Source: Deltaproteobacteria bacterium
Lineage (GTDB): Bacteria > Desulfobacterota > DSM-4660 > Desulfatiglandales > Desulfatiglandaceae
DNA: 64,000 nucleotides
Direction of reading: 5' to 3'
NCBI GenBank assembly: GCA_019309145.1
Contig: JAFDGR010000004.1
Span: 1 to 64,000, forward strand
The notes beneath the pieces are model-generated. The model ran no database searches, was not told where the DNA came from, and was given only the letters and a program-made list of their open reading frames with translations. This document shows, piece after piece, positions 26,232 to 35,578 of the stretch (positions are counted from its first letter, which is position 1; each line of letters starts with the position of its first letter). Both the position numbers and the translations under genes were made by a program.

Positions 26232-27425
26232 TCAAGGCTGGATAATCAGGGGTGACTCATCCTTCAAAGGCTCGGCCTCTCCCTGCGCTTCGTCCCTGAG
26301 TTCTTCGTAATGGGCGATGGTTTTTTCCAGGAGAAATGCAAGAACCGGGCTCATGCCCTGCAAGGCGTCTCCTTCAAGCCCCCGGCAAGCTGCTGAAAGG
26401 GCCAGGATGGCGTAATCTGTTTCATCCCGTTTGTGGAACACATAAGCCATCTCTTCCAGCCGATGTTTCAAGATCGTCAACCTTGCATCCGGGAAGTGCT
26501 CTTCAGCCCATTTTTTCTTGATGCCCTGGATCCGTTCCTCCTGCTGCGCTTCTGAGAGCAAAAGAGGGCCTTCCTCAAGGTTCTCCAATGCAAGCAAGAG
26601 AGGTTCCATTTCGGCAGGGTCGATGAACCATGTTTCCATGGCGGGATGTGAGAATAATTTCTCGAGCTGTGAGGGGGTGAGAACCTCAGGGGAATCAGGA
26701 AAATCAGGCAGAATATCGTAGATTGGCCGTCGTTCCAGGACGTTCCAGCGGGAAAGCATCAAGGACCTGAACGAAAGATAATCCTCGGGCACCTGGAGGG
26801 AGCCTCCCAGGGATTTTTCATAGGCATCTTCCGTCACCGTGAGGGCGTGGGAAATGGATGCGGGCACGTTTACTCCCATTTCTTCCTGGACAGCGGTTTT
26901 CAATTCTTTCATTCTTTTTTTGCTGTAGGAGGCCGCATGGAATTCAATGATCCCGGATTCATCATTCACCAGGCCGATTCCTATGTCGTACCCGGAAGGT
27001 ATTCTGGGGAGTGACAGGTACACCCCCCGGGAACCGTGGCCGTCAATCAGTCCGAGAAACGCCTCTGCTTCGTCTCTGATTTTCGTTCCCTGAGAAAAAG
27101 AAGGACCGGGGCTTTCAAGAGTGAAAGAGGGCACGTCGAAGCCGTTCTGTCTGAGCTTGAAGGCGGTACGCCGGATTGCCTTCCGGACCGTGTTTTGATC
27201 GTAGGCGTTGTGGAGGGATCGAAGGAGATCAACGCTTCGCTTGTCATCGATGGGGAGGCGTTCCGCAAGGGCAAGGGCAAGCGCTGGTGTTGAAATCCGG
27301 GGAAGTATTTGTTCGGGAGATTCGTGTTTGCACTTTTCGAGGAGTGCATCAAGAAGCGCCTTGTCTTCAGGGGGCATCGGTATGGACGGACCCGATTTTT
27401 TCTTTTTCCTCTTTTTTTGCCGCAT
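26232..27425 (-). CDS. conserved hypothetical protein
   Basis: A 397-residue, Glu-rich, mostly helical soluble protein with a very basic N-terminus (RQKKRKKKK) and no domain I recognise. Segments such as AERLPIDDKRSVDLLRSLHN and RKAIRRTAFKLRQNGFDVP suggest a nucleic-acid or ribosome association, but there is no catalytic motif. It starts 2 bp after the pyrR stop and so is co-transcribed with it. No cysteine cluster, signal peptide or membrane helix. Confidence 0.7.
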   Translation of the reverse strand: MRQKKRKKKKSGPSIPMPPEDKALLDALLEKCKHESPEQILPRISTPALALALAERLPIDDKRSVDLLRSLHNAYDQNTVRKAIRRTAFKLRQNGFDVPSFTLESPGPSFSQGTKIRDEAEAFLGLIDGHGSRGVYLSLPRIPSGYDIGIGLVNDESGIIEFHAASYSKKRMKELKTAVQEEMGVNVPASISHALTVTEDAYEKSLGGSLQVPEDYLSFRSLMLSRWNVLERRPIYDILPDFPDSPEVLTPSQLEKLFSHPAMETWFIDPAEMEPLLLALENLEEGPLLLSEAQQEERIQGIKKKWAEEHFPDARLTILKHRLEEMAYVFHKRDETDYAILALSAACRGLEGDALQGMSPVLAFLLEKTIAHYEELRDEAQGEAEPLKDESPLIIQP

Positions 27426-27427
27426 CC

Positions 27428-27976
27428 TCAGGCAGCCTTTTTTTGCTCAATGGCCACGTGGTCCAGGTACCCGGCTTCTTTCAGGTAGACGTTTATTGTT
27501 TGCTCAGGAGCTGTTTCCCAGGTTCCTCCGGTGTAATTGGCCGTGATGGGCAGTTCCCGGTGCTCATCTCCCCGATCCACGAGAATGGCCAGTTCGATTT
27601 TTTTGGGGCGCCCGAAATCCATGAGAGCGTCCATGGCGGCGCGCACGGTCCTGCCGGTAAAAATGACATCATCCACGAGGACGATGGCCTTGTCATCTAT
27701 GGAGAAGGGAAGTTTTGTCTTGCCGACAGACGGGGCCGGGCCAATCCGCGTCCAGTCATCCCGGTAAAGGGTGATATCCAGAATTCCGAGAGGGACATCG
27801 AAACCCTTTGATCCTCGAATGACGTCTTGAAGACGAGCTGCCAGGAACGCTCCACCAGTCCGAATTCCCACGAGAACAAGGTCTTCCAGGTTCCCATTGT
27901 TCTTGACGATCTGTTCCGCGATTTCCCGGATTTTCTCGGAGATCTCTTTCTCTTTTAAGATGACTGTTTTTCCCAT
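27428..27976 (-). CDS. pyrR: PyrR bifunctional regulator / uracil phosphoribosyltransferase
   Basis: A 182-residue type I phosphoribosyltransferase. The PRPP loop reads LVDDVIFTGRTVRAAMD (about residues 98-114), followed by GRPKKIELAILVDRGDEHRELPI, diagnostic of PyrR. PyrR binds pyr mRNA leaders in the presence of UMP and also has some Uprt activity. No pyr operon is in this window. A good promoter lies upstream. The gene after it is the hypothetical protein at 26232. Confidence 0.93.
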   Translation of the reverse strand: MGKTVILKEKEISEKIREIAEQIVKNNGNLEDLVLVGIRTGGAFLAARLQDVIRGSKGFDVPLGILDITLYRDDWTRIGPAPSVGKTKLPFSIDDKAIVLVDDVIFTGRTVRAAMDALMDFGRPKKIELAILVDRGDEHRELPITANYTGGTWETAPEQTINVYLKEAGYLDHVAIEQKKAA

Positions 27977-27996
27977 TGTCTTTTCCCAGGATCTCT

Positions 27997-28024
27997 TTTA
28001 TAGAAAAACTTCATTTATAGTCAA
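27997..28024 (-). promoter_or_regulatory. pyrR promoter
   Basis: On the minus strand: TTGACT (28024-28019), a 16-bp spacer, then TATAAA (28002-27997). The expected start of RNA is about 15 nt before the gene, so the leader is very short and leaves no room for a PyrR attenuator. Confidence 0.55.
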
Positions 28025-28178
28025 TAAAAGCAGTCAAGTCAATAAAAAAGCAGACAAAAGCATTCATGCGTGATTCCCTGGTGTGCTATGATCAAATTTA
28101 TGAGGACCCAGGGTTGAAAAAATGTCTTTGCTCAGGTAATCTCGCAGAAAAAGAGGAAAAGAGACAGGAAAGTAAAAA

Positions 28179-28901
28179 ATGAAGGATCCATCCGCCAAAC
28201 ATCGTTTCCACGAACTCCAGGAACAACTTGGTTACCGGTTCAAGGACACCTCCCTGTTGCAGCAGGCATTCCAGCACGCTTCGTATGTGAACGAAAACGT
28301 TGCTGACAAACTGGAAGATAATGAACGGCTCGAATTTTTAGGAGATGCCGTGCTGGATCTCGCCATAAGCCATCTCTTGATGGATCGTTTCCCTGATGCC
28401 GACGAAGGAACCCTTTCCCGGTTCCGGTCCATGCTCGTGGATGAACAGGGCCTGTGTACTGTTGCATCTCGCTTGAGCCTCGGAGACTATGTTCTCCTGG
28501 GAAAAGGAGAAGAGCAGACCGAAGGGAGAAAGAAGCCCTCCATCCTGGCAAATACCGTGGAGGCTCTCCTCGGGGCCATGTACCTGGATGGGGGTTATGA
28601 GTCCGCTTTCCAGGTGATTCAAGGAATTTTTTCCATGCCGCTGGAACGAATCAATACCCCCGAAATGGTCCATGATTTCAAGAGCAGGCTCCAGGAGTTT
28701 ACGCAAAAAATGAACAGGATGATGCCCAGGTATCGACTGGTGGATGAAAAAGGCCCCCCCCACGACAGGCGCTTTGTGGTGGAAATAGCGTATAACGGAA
28801 GGGTCCTTGCCCGGGGTGAGGGCAGGAGTAAGAAAGAAGCGGAACAGCATGCAGCCAGGGAGGCACTTTTGTGTCTGGAGGCCGACGAAAAACGTTCATA
28901 G
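28179..28901 (+). CDS. rnc: ribonuclease III
   Basis: A 240-residue double-strand-specific endoribonuclease that processes rRNA and other RNAs. The catalytic signature NERLEFLGDAVLDLAIS (about 48-64) and the second acidic site EALLGAMYLDGG (about 128-139) are intact. A C-terminal double-stranded RNA-binding domain covers about 165-235. Length and layout are standard. The following Elp3-like gene starts 31 bp before its stop, and era follows that, an rnc-x-era arrangement related to the common rnc-era operon. Confidence 0.95.
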   Translation: MKDPSAKHRFHELQEQLGYRFKDTSLLQQAFQHASYVNENVADKLEDNERLEFLGDAVLDLAISHLLMDRFPDADEGTLSRFRSMLVDEQGLCTVASRLSLGDYVLLGKGEEQTEGRKKPSILANTVEALLGAMYLDGGYESAFQVIQGIFSMPLERINTPEMVHDFKSRLQEFTQKMNRMMPRYRLVDEKGPPHDRRFVVEIAYNGRVLARGEGRSKKEAEQHAAREALLCLEADEKRS

Positions 28902-29902
28902 TCCCTGTTTTTATCCCCAATCAGGGATGTCCGCACCGGTGTGTTTTCTGTGAGCAGGAGAAAATCACCGCGCAACAGCAAGGTCCTGTGGACGCGCGTC
29001 GGGTCACCCGGATCATCGAGACGGCAATCTGTTCACGGAGATTTGATCCCGCGCACGCTGAAGTGGCTTTTTACGGGGGGACGTTTACCAATCTGAATCT
29101 CCAGGTGATGGAAGAACTCCTCGGGTCGGTTTCGCCCTTCCTCAAGAAGGGAATTTTTACGGGCATCAGGGTCTCCACGCGTCCGGATTCCCTGGATCCT
29201 GAAAAACTCGCACTCATGAAACGCAGGGGGGTCAGAACCGTGGAACTGGGTGTCCAGTCCATGGATGATCACGTGCTCGCGCTGTCGGGAAGAGGACATT
29301 CTGCACGGGATTCAGAGAAGGCTGTGGGCCTTCTGAAGAATCTTGGATTTCTGGTGGGGATCCAATTGATGCCCGGACTTCCCGGGGATTCCAGGGAAGT
29401 TTTTCTGTCCACCGTGGAGAAGGTGATCGGACTTCAACCGGCTATGGCACGGCTCTATCCTGCCCTGGTCATAAAGGGAACAGCTCTTGCCCGGATGTAT
29501 GAAAAAGGGGATTATGTGCCCCTGGGGCTTGCTGAGGCCGTGGAAATATGTGCAGAGAGCTGCAGAATGCTCGAAAAAGCCGGTATCCCTGTGATAAGAA
29601 TGGGGCTTATGTCGTCGCCAACGCTTTTGCTGCAAGGCCAGATCCTGGCAGGGCCGTGGCACACGGCCTTTGGGTTCCTGGTAAGATGCAGGATGTATCA
29701 AGAAGCTATTGCGTCACAGCTTCCTTCCCGTGGCCGCCTGGAAAAGGTCAGCATACGGGTTCGCGACAGGGATGTCCCTCTTCTGCGAGGGTACAGGAAT
29801 GAGGGGATTCAGTGGGTCTCCATGATGACCGGAGCGGAAGTCCTGGCGGTAGAAGGAGATTGCTCCCTTCCCCCGGGCAGGATAGAGGTCTTGGAAACAT
29901 GA
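28871..29902 (+). CDS. Elp3-like radical SAM protein without an acetyltransferase domain
   Basis: A 343-residue radical SAM enzyme with the cluster motif CPHRCVFC (about 20-27), FYGGTFTNL and ELGVQSMDDHVLALSGRGHS, which match the Elp3 radical SAM core. The C-terminal GNAT acetyltransferase of full Elp3 is absent. Short Elp3-like proteins next to rnc/era occur in other Desulfobacterota and Clostridia; a tRNA-modifying role is inferred. It begins with GTG 28871 (GGGAGG 7 nt upstream), inside the end of rnc, and its TGA overlaps the ATG of era. Confidence 0.85.
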   Translation: MSGGRRKTFIVPVFIPNQGCPHRCVFCEQEKITAQQQGPVDARRVTRIIETAICSRRFDPAHAEVAFYGGTFTNLNLQVMEELLGSVSPFLKKGIFTGIRVSTRPDSLDPEKLALMKRRGVRTVELGVQSMDDHVLALSGRGHSARDSEKAVGLLKNLGFLVGIQLMPGLPGDSREVFLSTVEKVIGLQPAMARLYPALVIKGTALARMYEKGDYVPLGLAEAVEICAESCRMLEKAGIPVIRMGLMSSPTLLLQGQILAGPWHTAFGFLVRCRMYQEAIASQLPSRGRLEKVSIRVRDRDVPLLRGYRNEGIQWVSMMTGAEVLAVEGDCSLPPGRIEVLET

Positions 29903-30783
29903 CGTTCGTGAGCGGATTCATCGCGATTCTGGGTCCTCCCAATGTGGGGAAGTCTACACTCCTGAACAGGATCATTGGGGCCAAGCTCGCAATTGTCTCC
30001 CCAAAACCCCAGACAACCCGGAACAGGATATTGGGAGTCCATCACGGGGAGGGATTTCAAATGGTTTTTATGGACACTCCCGGGATCCACAAAACGCGAA
30101 CGCTGCTTCACAAGAGCATGGTGGATTCGGCACGCTCCGCATTTCAGGAGGTGGATATCCTGCTTTTGATGGTTGATCTGAACCATCCTGATGCTCCGGA
30201 AATTCCCTCTCTCATCGGGGCGGCGAGGCATTCCGGAAAACCCGCTTTTCTGGCCATCAATAAGATCGACCGGGGGACCAGGTCTGAAATACTTCCTGTT
30301 ATCGGCAGATTCAGTGATGAACAGCTCTTTGAAGCCATCATCCCTGTTTCCGCGTTGCAGGGGGATGGGGTCTCGGAATTGCTGAAGGCGGTCAGGGCGG
30401 AACTCAAGCCGGGCCCCCCGTTTTTTCCGCCGGACATGAGAACGGACCAACCTGATACCTTCCTGATGTCGGAGATTATCAGGGAAAAGATCTATGTTTT
30501 TGCCCGGCAGGAACTTCCTTATTCCTCAGCCGTGGTGGTTGAAAGAACGGAAGAGGTTGCGGAGAAGAGTCTCCTCAAGATCTTTGCCACGGTGCATGTG
30601 GAGACGCAGTCACAGAAGGGAATTCTGGTAGGGCGACAGGGGAATATGGTAAAAAAGATAGGCAGGGCGGCACGCATGGAACTGGAACGGCGTTTCAATG
30701 TGCAGGTTTACCTGAAGCTGACGATCAAGGTGAGTAAAAACTGGAGCAGGGATACTCGAGCCCTGCGGCGTTTGGGATACTAG
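29899..30783 (+). CDS. era: GTPase Era
   Basis: A 294-residue essential GTPase for 16S rRNA maturation and 30S assembly. G1 is GPPNVGKST (12-20), G3 DTPGIH (about 62-67), G4 NKID (about 124-127). The C-terminal KH domain includes GRQGNMVKKIGRAARMELE. The first half is often mis-started upstream; ATG 29899 fits the MTFVSGFIAILG start of the family and overlaps the preceding stop. A hairpin follows. Confidence 0.96.
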   Translation: MTFVSGFIAILGPPNVGKSTLLNRIIGAKLAIVSPKPQTTRNRILGVHHGEGFQMVFMDTPGIHKTRTLLHKSMVDSARSAFQEVDILLLMVDLNHPDAPEIPSLIGAARHSGKPAFLAINKIDRGTRSEILPVIGRFSDEQLFEAIIPVSALQGDGVSELLKAVRAELKPGPPFFPPDMRTDQPDTFLMSEIIREKIYVFARQELPYSSAVVVERTEEVAEKSLLKIFATVHVETQSQKGILVGRQGNMVKKIGRAARMELERRFNVQVYLKLTIKVSKNWSRDTRALRRLGY

Positions 30784-31078
30784 TGAAGTCCGGCGGAAAT
30801 AAATCAACCGCTCGTTGAGCGGCTGATTTATTTAGGAGAAAAGAGTAATTTGCTTTTGTCCTCTATTCCTGCAAAATGCTTGCCATATCTTTTCATCTGC
30901 CATAAAAAGCATATAACAAATTGAAATAACAATATGTTTCATGAAAAAGGCCTCGCTATCCATTGCGGAAGGAAGCCCGCAAAAGTACAAGATATTGTAC
31001 CGCGGAATGACAATTTACGGAGCGATTGTGATAACATACTGAAATAACTGTATAAAAATAGGTACAAGATTTTGACTC
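30784..31078. other. convergent spacer after era with a hairpin
   Basis: Starts with a strong hairpin at 30797-30833 (17-bp arms AAATAAATCAACCGCTC and complement with one mismatch, 3-nt loop), probably terminating era although no T-run follows the second arm. Further on there is a perfect palindrome, GTACAA-GATA-TTGTAC (30985-31000), of unknown meaning. The rest is AT-rich and I see no gene. Confidence 0.55.
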
Positions 31079-32443
31079 TTATACAACTATTTGATATTTC
31101 TTCATTTTATGCTGCATGAGACTCTTGGTGATCCCAAGCATTCTTGCCGCATGCGCTTGAACATTGTCGCTCTGGAGCAAGGCTCTCCTGATCATGGTTT
31201 CTTCTATCTGGCTCAGCGCCTCCTGGAGGGGTACGTTTGGAGGAATGAAACGGTCTATGTCGAAATGCGACTCGGCCGCTTCGATCTCTTCGGGCAGGTC
31301 CTGGGGCGTGATCACGCCGCCCGAACTCAGGACCAGGGCGCGTTCGATCACATTTTCAAGCTCCCGCACGTTTCCCGGCCAGGGATACCGGTAAAGCAAC
31401 TTCCAGGCCTCTGGAGTCAACTCGATCTTCTTGCCTGCTTTCCCTTCCGTGTATTTGTCAATGAAGGCTTTCACGAGCAGGGGAATATCATCGGCTCGTT
31501 CCCGGAGCGGGGGAACCTCGATGTGAATGACGTTCAATCGATAGTAAAGATCTTCACGAAATGTCCCTTCTTTGACATCCTCTCTGATATTCCTGTTCGA
31601 CGCCGAGAGGACCCTGACATCCACCTTGATGGTCTTGGTGCCGCCGACCCGCTCAAATGCCATCTCCTGCAGGACACGGAGGAGTTTCACCTGGAGGGAT
31701 GGGGGCATATCCCCCACCTCGTCCAGGAAAAGGGTCCCGGAATCGGCCAGTTCAAAACGGCCCTTTTTCATGGAAACCGCCCCGGTGAAAGCGCCCCTTT
31801 CATGCCCGAAGAGTTCGCTTTCAAGGAGTGTCTCCGTGAGCGCGGCGCAGTTCATTGATACAAACGGTCCCTTTCTTCTTGTGCTCCCGTAATGGATGGC
31901 TTTGGCGATGAGCTCCTTGCCGGTCCCGGAAGGTCCTGTAATGAGGACTGAGGCCTTGGATTGAGCCACCTTTTCGATCATGTCATAGATTTTCAGCATG
32001 GGCTTGCTCTTTCCAATGATATTTCCATACCTGAAACGATCTGAAAGGGCTTCACTCAGCCTTCGGTTTTCTTTCACAAGGCGGTATTTTTCCAGGGCCT
32101 TTCTGATGGTCAGCTTGAGTTGCTCATTCTGAAAAGGCTTGGTGATGTAGTCGTAGGCATGCTGTTTCATTGCCTCTACGGCCATTTCTATGGTGCCATA
32201 GGCCGTCATAATGATGACGGGGAGATCAGGCTTCATTTTCCCGCACTCGGAGAGCAGTTCCATTCCGCTCATGCCGGGCATCTTGACGTCCGTTATGACG
32301 AGATCCAGGTCCGCATTCCGGATGCAGTGGAGTGCGTTCCGGGCATTGTCCGCCGTCATGATTTCGTACCCTTCGGAACTCAGGAGGGCTTCCAGTACCA
32401 CGAGGTAATTTTTTTCATCATCAACAATCAATATGGTTTCCAT
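31079..32443 (-). CDS. sigma-54-dependent response regulator (NtrC family)
   Basis: A 454-residue three-domain activator. The receiver has DDE near the N-terminus and phosphoacceptor D52 (LVITDVKMPG). The central AAA+ domain has Walker A GPSGTGKE (about 171-178) and the sigma-54-contacting GAFTGA loop (about 217). The C-terminal Fis-type helix-turn-helix ends AARMLGITKSLMQHKMKKY. It follows its partner kinase by 26 bp. The target genes are not evident from the window. Confidence 0.93.
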   Translation of the reverse strand: METILIVDDEKNYLVVLEALLSSEGYEIMTADNARNALHCIRNADLDLVITDVKMPGMSGMELLSECGKMKPDLPVIIMTAYGTIEMAVEAMKQHAYDYITKPFQNEQLKLTIRKALEKYRLVKENRRLSEALSDRFRYGNIIGKSKPMLKIYDMIEKVAQSKASVLITGPSGTGKELIAKAIHYGSTRRKGPFVSMNCAALTETLLESELFGHERGAFTGAVSMKKGRFELADSGTLFLDEVGDMPPSLQVKLLRVLQEMAFERVGGTKTIKVDVRVLSASNRNIREDVKEGTFREDLYYRLNVIHIEVPPLRERADDIPLLVKAFIDKYTEGKAGKKIELTPEAWKLLYRYPWPGNVRELENVIERALVLSSGGVITPQDLPEEIEAAESHFDIDRFIPPNVPLQEALSQIEETMIRRALLQSDNVQAHAARMLGITKSLMQHKMKKYQIVV

Positions 32444-32469
32444 AGGTTTTGATCCCTCAATCCGTCATA

Positions 32470-33897
32470 TCATGAGGCCCTGGGCAGTTTGATCATGATC
32501 GTAGTGCCGCTCCCTTCCCTGCTCTTGACCGTGATGTCACCCCCGTGACCCTCAACGATTTTTTTCACAATGGAGAGCCCTAAACCGCTCCCCTTGTCCT
32601 TTGTGGTAAAGAAGGGGTTGAAAATGGTCTTCAGGTGTTCCTGGGGGATTCCGCAACCCGAATCTTCTATCTCCACGATGAAATGTGCCTTTTCTTCGCC
32701 GATTTTTACCCGGAGAAGGCCCCCGCTGTTCATGGATTGAATCGCGTTGACGAAGATGTTGAGGAATGCACGGTAAAGCATCTCCGGGTCGGCCTTGATT
32801 TTAAAGGATCGCCCCCTGATGTTGTGTGAGACCGTGATATGCCTCTTTTTCAGCTCAGGCTGGAGGAAGGAAATATTCCTTTTGACCACTTCTTCGAGCA
32901 GGCAGTCCCGGAGGGCGGGCTCTTGGGGCCTGGCAAAATCAAGAAATTCGGTCACGATACTATTGAGGCGCCTGGACTCATCGGTGATCACCGTAGACAG
33001 TTTTTTCTGGCTTTCATCAGCATTCGGCATTTGCCCAAGCAACTCGGCCGTACTTTGAATAATCCCCAGGGGGTTCCGTATTTCATGGGAGACCCCTGCC
33101 ACCATCTGGCCCAGTGCCGCCAGGCGTTCCGCTTGGTTTAACTGCTCCTCGAGCTCCCGCTGTTCCCGGGCTCGTTCATCTATGATTTTCTCGGCCTTGT
33201 GGACGATGAGCAACAAGGCGATAAAAATGAGGGCCATAATACCGGCTGAAAGGGCGAAAATAGTATACTGGAATCTTGTAATGGAACCATATTCCTCTGT
33301 CAAATCCTGAATCAGTTCGAATACGCCGAGGATGAATGCAGGTTTGTCTGAATAGAATACTTCTCCCCGGAAGGGAATGTACGTCCTGAGTTTCTTCTGT
33401 CCACCGATTTCCAGGCCCAAACCCCACAAATCTTTTCCCATGGACAAGAGGCCCGAGGAATGGTCCCCCCGGACCGCACTGAAATACCCGGCGGTTTTTT
33501 CTCCCTTTTTCCCCACCAGCTTCGGGTCCGTGCTGTACGCTATAACCCCCTTTTCAATATCGTATATATTGACCAGATCGATCTTGAAGCTGTGGATGGT
33601 ATTCTTGACGATCCGGTCCATGATCGCATACTGGTCCTGGTCTCGCAGTCGAATTTTCCCGTACCGTCTGCTCACGGGGAGGACGAAATTTTGAAAGACC
33701 TGGTGATTGAGATTCTCTCCCAGGAGAAGCGCGTAGTTCTCATAGCTCTTCATGAGAATGTTCTTTGCTTTCTGCGCGATGATCACGGAAAAGGGAAAGC
33801 TGAACAGGATCAGGATAACGAAGCTGGTATACGCGAAGAACTTCACCAGCCTGAACTGACTTGTCCGCAGGGATATATCTTGTGACGGAGGGTTCAT
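32470..33897 (-). CDS. membrane sensor histidine kinase
   Basis: A 475-residue kinase. Transmembrane helices at about 19-41 and 211-233 enclose a periplasmic sensor domain of about 170 residues (Cache-like, with STDPKLVGKKG). The HisKA helix has H271 in HEIRNPLG; the HATPase has NAIQSM, DSGCGIP and GSGLGLSIV boxes. Layout resembles ZraS/AtoS partners of NtrC-type regulators. It overlaps the upstream dehydratase gene by 4 bp, so it is co-transcribed with an amino acid enzyme, which is unusual. Confidence 0.92.
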   Translation of the reverse strand: MNPPSQDISLRTSQFRLVKFFAYTSFVILILFSFPFSVIIAQKAKNILMKSYENYALLLGENLNHQVFQNFVLPVSRRYGKIRLRDQDQYAIMDRIVKNTIHSFKIDLVNIYDIEKGVIAYSTDPKLVGKKGEKTAGYFSAVRGDHSSGLLSMGKDLWGLGLEIGGQKKLRTYIPFRGEVFYSDKPAFILGVFELIQDLTEEYGSITRFQYTIFALSAGIMALIFIALLLIVHKAEKIIDERAREQRELEEQLNQAERLAALGQMVAGVSHEIRNPLGIIQSTAELLGQMPNADESQKKLSTVITDESRRLNSIVTEFLDFARPQEPALRDCLLEEVVKRNISFLQPELKKRHITVSHNIRGRSFKIKADPEMLYRAFLNIFVNAIQSMNSGGLLRVKIGEEKAHFIVEIEDSGCGIPQEHLKTIFNPFFTTKDKGSGLGLSIVKKIVEGHGGDITVKSREGSGTTIMIKLPRAS

Positions 33898-34868
33898 CCT
33901 TGCATCATCCTGTTCTTCCTCTCCCAGGGAAGGGTTGAAAGGTCCACGTTTCCGCCTGACAGAATAATCCCCACCCTGTGCCCGGGCAATGCCTTTCGAT
34001 GAGCCAACAGGGCCCCAAGCGGCACCGCTGATGAAGGTTCAACGATTATTTTCATCCTTTCCCAGATCAAGCGCATGGCCCTGAGGATGTCTTCTTCGCT
34101 TACTCTCACAATATCGCGCACCAATGCCTGAATGATCGGGAAAGTGAGATCTCCAAGCGAGGTGAGGAGCCCGTCTGCAATGGTGTCAGGGTTTTCCGAG
34201 GGAATAATTTTTCCCGCCTTCAGGGATCGGTACGCGTCATCGGCGTTTTCAGGCTCAGCACCGAAAACAGGGATTGCTGCTGTGGCGCCGGAAACAGCGA
34301 TGGCGGTCCCACTCAGGAGACCTCCGCCACCAACCGGTACAATCACAACGTCCAGGTCAGGGACTTTTTCACAAAGCTCAAGCGCAGCGGTGCCCTGTCC
34401 CGAAATTACCATGGTATCGTTGTAGGGATGAATAAAACGAGCACCGGTGCGATTGACGACCTGGGCGAGAGCCGTTTCACGTCCCCGGAGGGTAGGTTCG
34501 CAGAACGTGATTTCCGCCCCGTACCCGGCCACCGCCTCTTTTTTCACCCGGGGGGCGTTTTCAGGCATCACCACATGGGCCTTGATCCCCCGCCAGCCGG
34601 CGGCAAGGGCAAGGGCGGCCGCGTGGTTTCCTGAGGAATGAGTGGCCACTCCCTTTCCGGCCTCTTCTTCTTCGAGAGAGAATACGGCGTTGGTAGCCCC
34701 CCGGATCTTGAAAGCGCCTCCCCGTTGGAAATTTTCGCACTTGAAAAAGATTTCAGCATCACACAGGTCATTTAATGTGGAGCTGGTGAGCACCGGGGTT
34801 TGATGCACCCATGGCTGAATCCGTTTGGCTGCCTCCCGGATATCACGTATGGTTGGTCGCGTTGCCAT
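33894..34868 (-). CDS. threonine/serine dehydratase-like PLP enzyme
   Basis: A 324-residue fold-type II PLP enzyme related to catabolic threonine dehydratase and serine racemase. The Schiff-base lysine is K54 in FKIRGA; the substrate loop is SSGNHAAA and the phosphate-binding loop VGGGGLLSG. There is no C-terminal ACT domain, so it is the short TdcB/serine-racemase form, not the feedback-inhibited biosynthetic IlvA. It could feed isoleucine synthesis with 2-oxobutyrate, or act on serine or hydroxyaspartate. A threonine dehydrogenase gene lies 3 kb away. Confidence 0.85.
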   Translation of the reverse strand: MATRPTIRDIREAAKRIQPWVHQTPVLTSSTLNDLCDAEIFFKCENFQRGGAFKIRGATNAVFSLEEEEAGKGVATHSSGNHAAALALAAGWRGIKAHVVMPENAPRVKKEAVAGYGAEITFCEPTLRGRETALAQVVNRTGARFIHPYNDTMVISGQGTAALELCEKVPDLDVVIVPVGGGGLLSGTAIAVSGATAAIPVFGAEPENADDAYRSLKAGKIIPSENPDTIADGLLTSLGDLTFPIIQALVRDIVRVSEEDILRAMRLIWERMKIIVEPSSAVPLGALLAHRKALPGHRVGIILSGGNVDLSTLPWERKNRMMQG

Positions 34869-34963
34869 CAGTGAAATCCCCGGCCGCTTTCCCCGGCATT
34901 TTCCGAACGGTCCCTGTTCTGCAAAGGCGTTCGGGTTCTATCACGCATGGATGGAGAGACCTC

Positions 34964-35278
34964 CTACTTCTTTACCTTGATGAGATTGTGGACCTTTTGC
35001 ACCCCGAGGACGGAGTTGGCGAGCCTTGTCGCCCGTTGCTTGATTTCTTCAGAGGTGACCGCACCGGTGAGGGTGACTTCCCCTTCAAAGGTCTGGACGG
35101 AGATGGCGAACCCGCTCATGATGGAATCCCTTAACAGTTTTGTTTTTACCTTGGTGGTGATCGTGGCATCATCCACCACCTGTCCCGCGGTACGGCCGGC
35201 AGGTGTCTGGCACGAGCACAACGCGAAAAAGAAGCAAAGGAATACGGTAAGCGCTGTAAGGGTTTTTATGTTTTTCAT
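34964..35278 (-). CDS. BON-domain lipoprotein
   Basis: A 104-residue protein with a lipoprotein signal peptide: MKNIKTLTALTVFLCFFFA followed by LCSC at about 20-24. The mature part is a single BON domain (DDATITTKVKTKLLRDS ... VHNLIKVKK), an OsmY-type phospholipid-binding module in the cell envelope. The frame extends 100 residues upstream, but the ATG at 35278 has AAGGAGG 9 nt before it and starts the signal peptide, so the longer form is rejected. It is divergent from pyk. Confidence 0.88.
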   Translation of the reverse strand: MKNIKTLTALTVFLCFFFALCSCQTPAGRTAGQVVDDATITTKVKTKLLRDSIMSGFAISVQTFEGEVTLTGAVTSEEIKQRATRLANSVLGVQKVHNLIKVKK

Positions 35279-35578
35279 TTTTCTAACCTCCTTGGGCTGA
35301 TTGAGTCCTTTTTTGAAAACAGGGGAAAAAGGTTTTGTGTTGCATTTCCGCTCTTTTCTTCGTATGAACGGAGAAGAGGCTCCCCGTGCAAGGGCTTCCC
35401 CTGTTGTTCCCTCACGGAAACATGCAGGTTTTCCCCCATTTGTAAACGGATACCGGGGTGCCGTCAAGTTATCTTTTTTGTCTCTTTTGTCCCGCCGCTC
35501 GCGCGCAGGAGAGCGGAAGAAGAGAAAAGGAAAAAGAGCATTGAATCCCCGAGAGACATTTTTTTTGAGGAAGAGCAC
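35279..35578. other. divergent spacer between the BON lipoprotein gene and pyk
   Basis: A 300-bp stretch upstream of both genes. It contains the AAGGAGG site of the lipoprotein gene at one end. Promoter boxes are poor matches on both strands and I see no clear repeat or hairpin. Confidence 0.5.

Noticed and set aside
35279-35578. 100-residue N-terminal extension of the BON lipoprotein
   Set aside because: The internal ATG has a strong ribosome site and begins a lipoprotein signal peptide; the extension looks non-coding.
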